A DNA stretch of 44,269 bases from Bryobacteraceae bacterium (GTDB lineage Bacteria > Acidobacteriota > Terriglobia > Bryobacterales > Bryobacteraceae). The stretch lies in NCBI GenBank assembly GCA_025055455.1, contig JANWXD010000031.1, positions 1 through 44,269 on the forward strand. The letters run 5' to 3'. Below are positions 43,665 through 44,269 of this stretch, piece after piece. The notes under the pieces are model-generated. The model was not told where the DNA came from, made no database searches, and was given only the letters and a program-made list of their open reading frames with translations. Position numbers and translations under genes: made by a program. Numbering within the stretch: the stretch's first letter is position 1; each line of letters starts with the position of its first letter.

Positions 43665-43672
43665 AGCCGGAG

Positions 43673-44269
43673 ATGACCCAAGGGACCTTTCGCGGACGCC
43701 GCGCCTTCTCGATCGAAAACCCATGGCTCCGCCTTACCGTGCTGGCCGAAGGCGGCCATGTGGCCGAACTGCTCGACAAAGCCAGCGGTGTCAACCCGTT
43801 GTGGATCCCCCCTTGGCCCTCGATCGAGCCATCCGCCTACGACCCATCGGCGCATCCGGAATACGGCACAGGTCCAGAGGCGAAACTCCTTGCCGGGATC
43901 ATGGGCCACAACCTTTGCTTGGACCTATTCGGTCCTCCCTCGACGGAGGAAGCCGCGGCGGGGCGTACCGTGCATGGGGAAGCGTCCGTGGCCTGTTACG
44001 AGATCCATGCCGAAGACGCCGAACTGTGGGCTCGGGCCGTGCTGCCGGTGGCCCGCATCGCGGTGGAGCGCCGCATCCAGCTCGCCCGGGATTGTGCGGT
44101 CATCCGCTTCACCGAGACGCTGGAAAATCTTTCGGCCGCCGACCACCCGTTGGCTTGGACCCAGCACGTGACCCTCGGTCCCCCTTTCCTCGAAAAAGGG
44201 CTCACCCGGTTCTACATCCCGGCCGTCCGCTCCAAAGTCTTCGAGGGCGACTTTGCAGGCGAAAAGGGG
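43673..44269 (+). CDS. Aldose-1-epimerase-like protein (partial, runs off the right edge)
   Basis: The first 199 codons of a gene with no stop before the window ends. The beginning ENPWLRLTVLAEGGHVAELLDKASGVNPLWIPPW resembles the beta-sandwich of galactose mutarotase-like enzymes, and QLARDCAVIRFTETLENLS with HPLAWTQHVTLG (histidine at a typical catalytic place) supports that fold. Mutarotases interconvert sugar anomers, but related folds do other work. ATG with GGAG just upstream. It is divergent from the hypothetical gene. Confidence is limited because the C-terminal half is missing. Confidence 0.7.
   Translation, partial: MTQGTFRGRRAFSIENPWLRLTVLAEGGHVAELLDKASGVNPLWIPPWPSIEPSAYDPSAHPEYGTGPEAKLLAGIMGHNLCLDLFGPPSTEEAAAGRTVHGEASVACYEIHAEDAELWARAVLPVARIAVERRIQLARDCAVIRFTETLENLSAADHPLAWTQHVTLGPPFLEKGLTRFYIPAVRSKVFEGDFAGEKG

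Noticed and set aside
1-44269. CRISPR arrays, tRNA or rRNA genes, transposases, phage genes, toxin-antitoxin or restriction systems
   Set aside because: I found no direct-repeat array, no tRNA-like cloverleaf and no hallmark protein of these systems.

Overview
The window is GC-rich bacterial chromosome with about 40 tightly packed protein genes and no gap longer than about 170 bases. I see no rRNA, tRNA, IS element, prophage or CRISPR array. Two protein families point to Acidobacteriota of the Solibacter/Bryobacter type: an astacin-like protease ending in a Solibacter-type C-terminal domain (5395-7827), and a secreted von Willebrand A protein of the acidobacterial VWFA-related family (7872-8810). 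Several enzymes with twin-arginine (Tat) leaders (DegT aminotransferase, two sugar isomerase-like TIM barrels, a Gfo/Idh/MocA oxidoreductase) fit the same group.

Layout, left: a fused alpha/beta 2-oxo acid dehydrogenase E1, a DRG/Obg-like GTPase and a PAS/GAF histidine kinase lie on the minus strand. They are divergent from the astacin protease. The VWFA protein, an RluA/RluD pseudouridine synthase, queE, queC and an Fsr-like MFS transporter form a minus-strand run, with 4-base overlaps joining MFS-queC-queE. Plus-strand genes follow: a GT4 glycosyltransferase, the Tat-DegT aminotransferase, hfq-hflX, pgsA, and a coupled set of GT2 glycosyltransferase, two methyltransferases and an animal-type glutaminyl cyclase-like M28 enzyme, then a thioredoxin-like protein.

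Layout, centre: hrcA-grpE-dnaJ forms a minus-strand heat-shock operon with a readable promoter and no dnaK or CIRCE element in view. A polytopic membrane protein is divergent from glpD, which overlaps a YihY-family gene. An NfrB-like inner-membrane glycosyltransferase follows. Next comes a compact run of an AraD-like aldolase, a secreted ankyrin protein, a NarL-type histidine kinase with an unassigned N-terminal sensor, and its LuxR-type regulator.

Layout, right: two Tat-leader TIM-barrel isomerases, SppA, an NCS1 nucleobase permease with a coupled 55-residue membrane protein, a RimI-like acetyltransferase, a second YihY protein, a Tat Gfo/Idh/MocA oxidoreductase, a conserved-looking secreted hypothetical protein and a truncated aldose-1-epimerase-like gene running off the right edge. 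Bases 1-128 hold no gene I can support.

Most of the window is core housekeeping (tRNA modification, RNA chaperone, phospholipid synthesis, protein folding) mixed with envelope/glycan enzymes and carbohydrate metabolism. No complete textbook defence or mobile system is present. The most original candidates are the transporter coupled to queC-queE, the araD-ankyrin-kinase-regulator run, the NCS1 permease with its micro-partner, the exported PLP enzyme, the His-rich Hfq tail, the QC-like enzyme in a glycan-type operon, and -10-like hexamers unusually close to many start codons.
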